NCBI GenBank assembly: GCA_029861795.1
Contig: JAOTYS010000216.1
Span: 1-7,913 of the forward strand
Reading direction: 5' to 3'
From: Gammaproteobacteria bacterium
Lineage (GTDB): Bacteria > Pseudomonadota > Gammaproteobacteria > Arenicellales > JAOTYS01
Length of the DNA stretch: 7,913 nt
The stretch's first letter is position 1; each line of letters starts with the position of its first letter. Both the position numbers and the translations under genes were made by a program. Below the pieces are notes generated by a model. That model did no database searches. It was not told where the DNA came from and worked only from the letters and a program-made list of their open reading frames with translations. Shown here piece after piece: positions 7,621-7,913 of the stretch.

Positions 7621-7661
7621 ATCGCGCCCGCCATGTTGATGTCGAGCACCCAGCGTCAGTA
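7621..7661. other. Convergent spacer after the EF-G-like gene
   Basis: This 41-base gap lies between two genes ending tail to tail. A small hairpin, ACTAC-TCGG-GTAGT (7661-7674), overlaps the stop codon of the minus-strand gene. It lacks a T-tract, so a termination role is weakly supported. Confidence 0.25.
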
Positions 7662-7913
7662 CTACTCGGGTAGTTGTATCGGTACTAGTTGATGGAACAA
7701 ACTCGACTCGCGTTTGTAGAAACCTTCGGTGTGAAACGAATCTTCCAGTTCGAAATGTTCGTAGTCTAGGTGATGACAGTATTCGTGCAGTAACGTGCGC
7801 AAGAAGGTGCGGAAAGCTACCACCTTACGGCGTTGAGCGGTGCGCATCCATACTGTGATGTGGGCAAGCGGATTTTCTTCAGCGGGCTCATATAGCCCAT
7901 GTAGCTCACCCCA
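7662..7913 (-). CDS. HExxH zinc-metalloprotease-like protein, 5' part cut by window edge
   Basis: Only the last 83 residues are in the window. An ATG at 7847 exists, but the frame stays open to the right edge and the upstream codons continue in a protein-like way (W-G-E-L-H-G-L-Y-E-P, then E-N-P and I-T-V-W-M), so the real start lies beyond 7913. The fragment contains L-L-H-E-Y-C-H-H (residues 41-48), an HExxH zinc-site motif in a likely helix, followed by D-S-F-H-T-E-G-F-Y-K-R-E-S-S (58-71). Within that stretch H61 or E69 could be the third metal ligand. This pattern suggests a small zincin-type metallopeptidase of a mostly uncharacterised bacterial family; I cannot name the family or substrate. 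No signal peptide can be judged. It is convergent with the EF-G-like gene. The metal site is a reading of the motif, not proof of activity. Confidence 0.75.
   Translation of the reverse strand, partial: WGELHGLYEPAEENPLAHITVWMRTAQRRKVVAFRTFLRTLLHEYCHHLDYEHFELEDSFHTEGFYKRESSLFHQLVPIQLPE

Overview
The window looks like an ordinary chromosomal segment of a proteobacterium with mid-to-high GC, most likely a gammaproteobacterium. The grounds are the long, E. coli-type Lhr helicase, Shine-Dalgarno-led genes, and small periplasmic class I c-type cytochromes of the c553/c4 type common in respiratory and sulfur-oxidising members of that class. The placement is inferred from protein style, not from a marker gene. 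I see no transposase, integrase, phage gene, CRISPR array, tRNA or rRNA.

Layout from left to right: (1) 1-149 is a short leader with at most the tail of an unseen upstream gene. (2) 150-4544 (+) is a full-length Lhr-type superfamily 2 helicase of 1464 residues with all helicase motifs and a long winged-helix/glycosylase-like C-terminal half. (3) 4604-5284 (-) holds two tandem monohaem cytochromes c, 21 nt apart and clearly paralogous, each with its own signal peptide. They read convergently toward the helicase. (4) 5285-5577 is a divergent, GC-rich intergenic region with a strong hairpin, an imperfect dyad and candidate promoters. (5) 5578-7620 (+) is an EF-G-like translational GTPase of 680 residues whose G2/G3 motifs differ from canonical EF-G. 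(6) 7662-7913 (-) is the C-terminal part of a small HExxH zinc-metalloprotease-like protein whose reading frame runs off the right edge.

The genes do not form an obvious pathway. Lhr belongs to nucleic-acid repair, the cytochromes to periplasmic electron transfer and the EF-G paralogue to translation or ribosome function. Only the two cytochromes are a convincing operon. I did not find a clearly undescribed system. The points most worth a second look are the unusual start region of lhr (SD-led mini-ORF overlapping its GTG, or a leaderless transcript), the altered switch I of the EF-G-like GTPase, the two-gene arrangement of the cytochrome pair with a His-rich haem-ligand loop in one member, and the dyad over the EF-G-like promoter.
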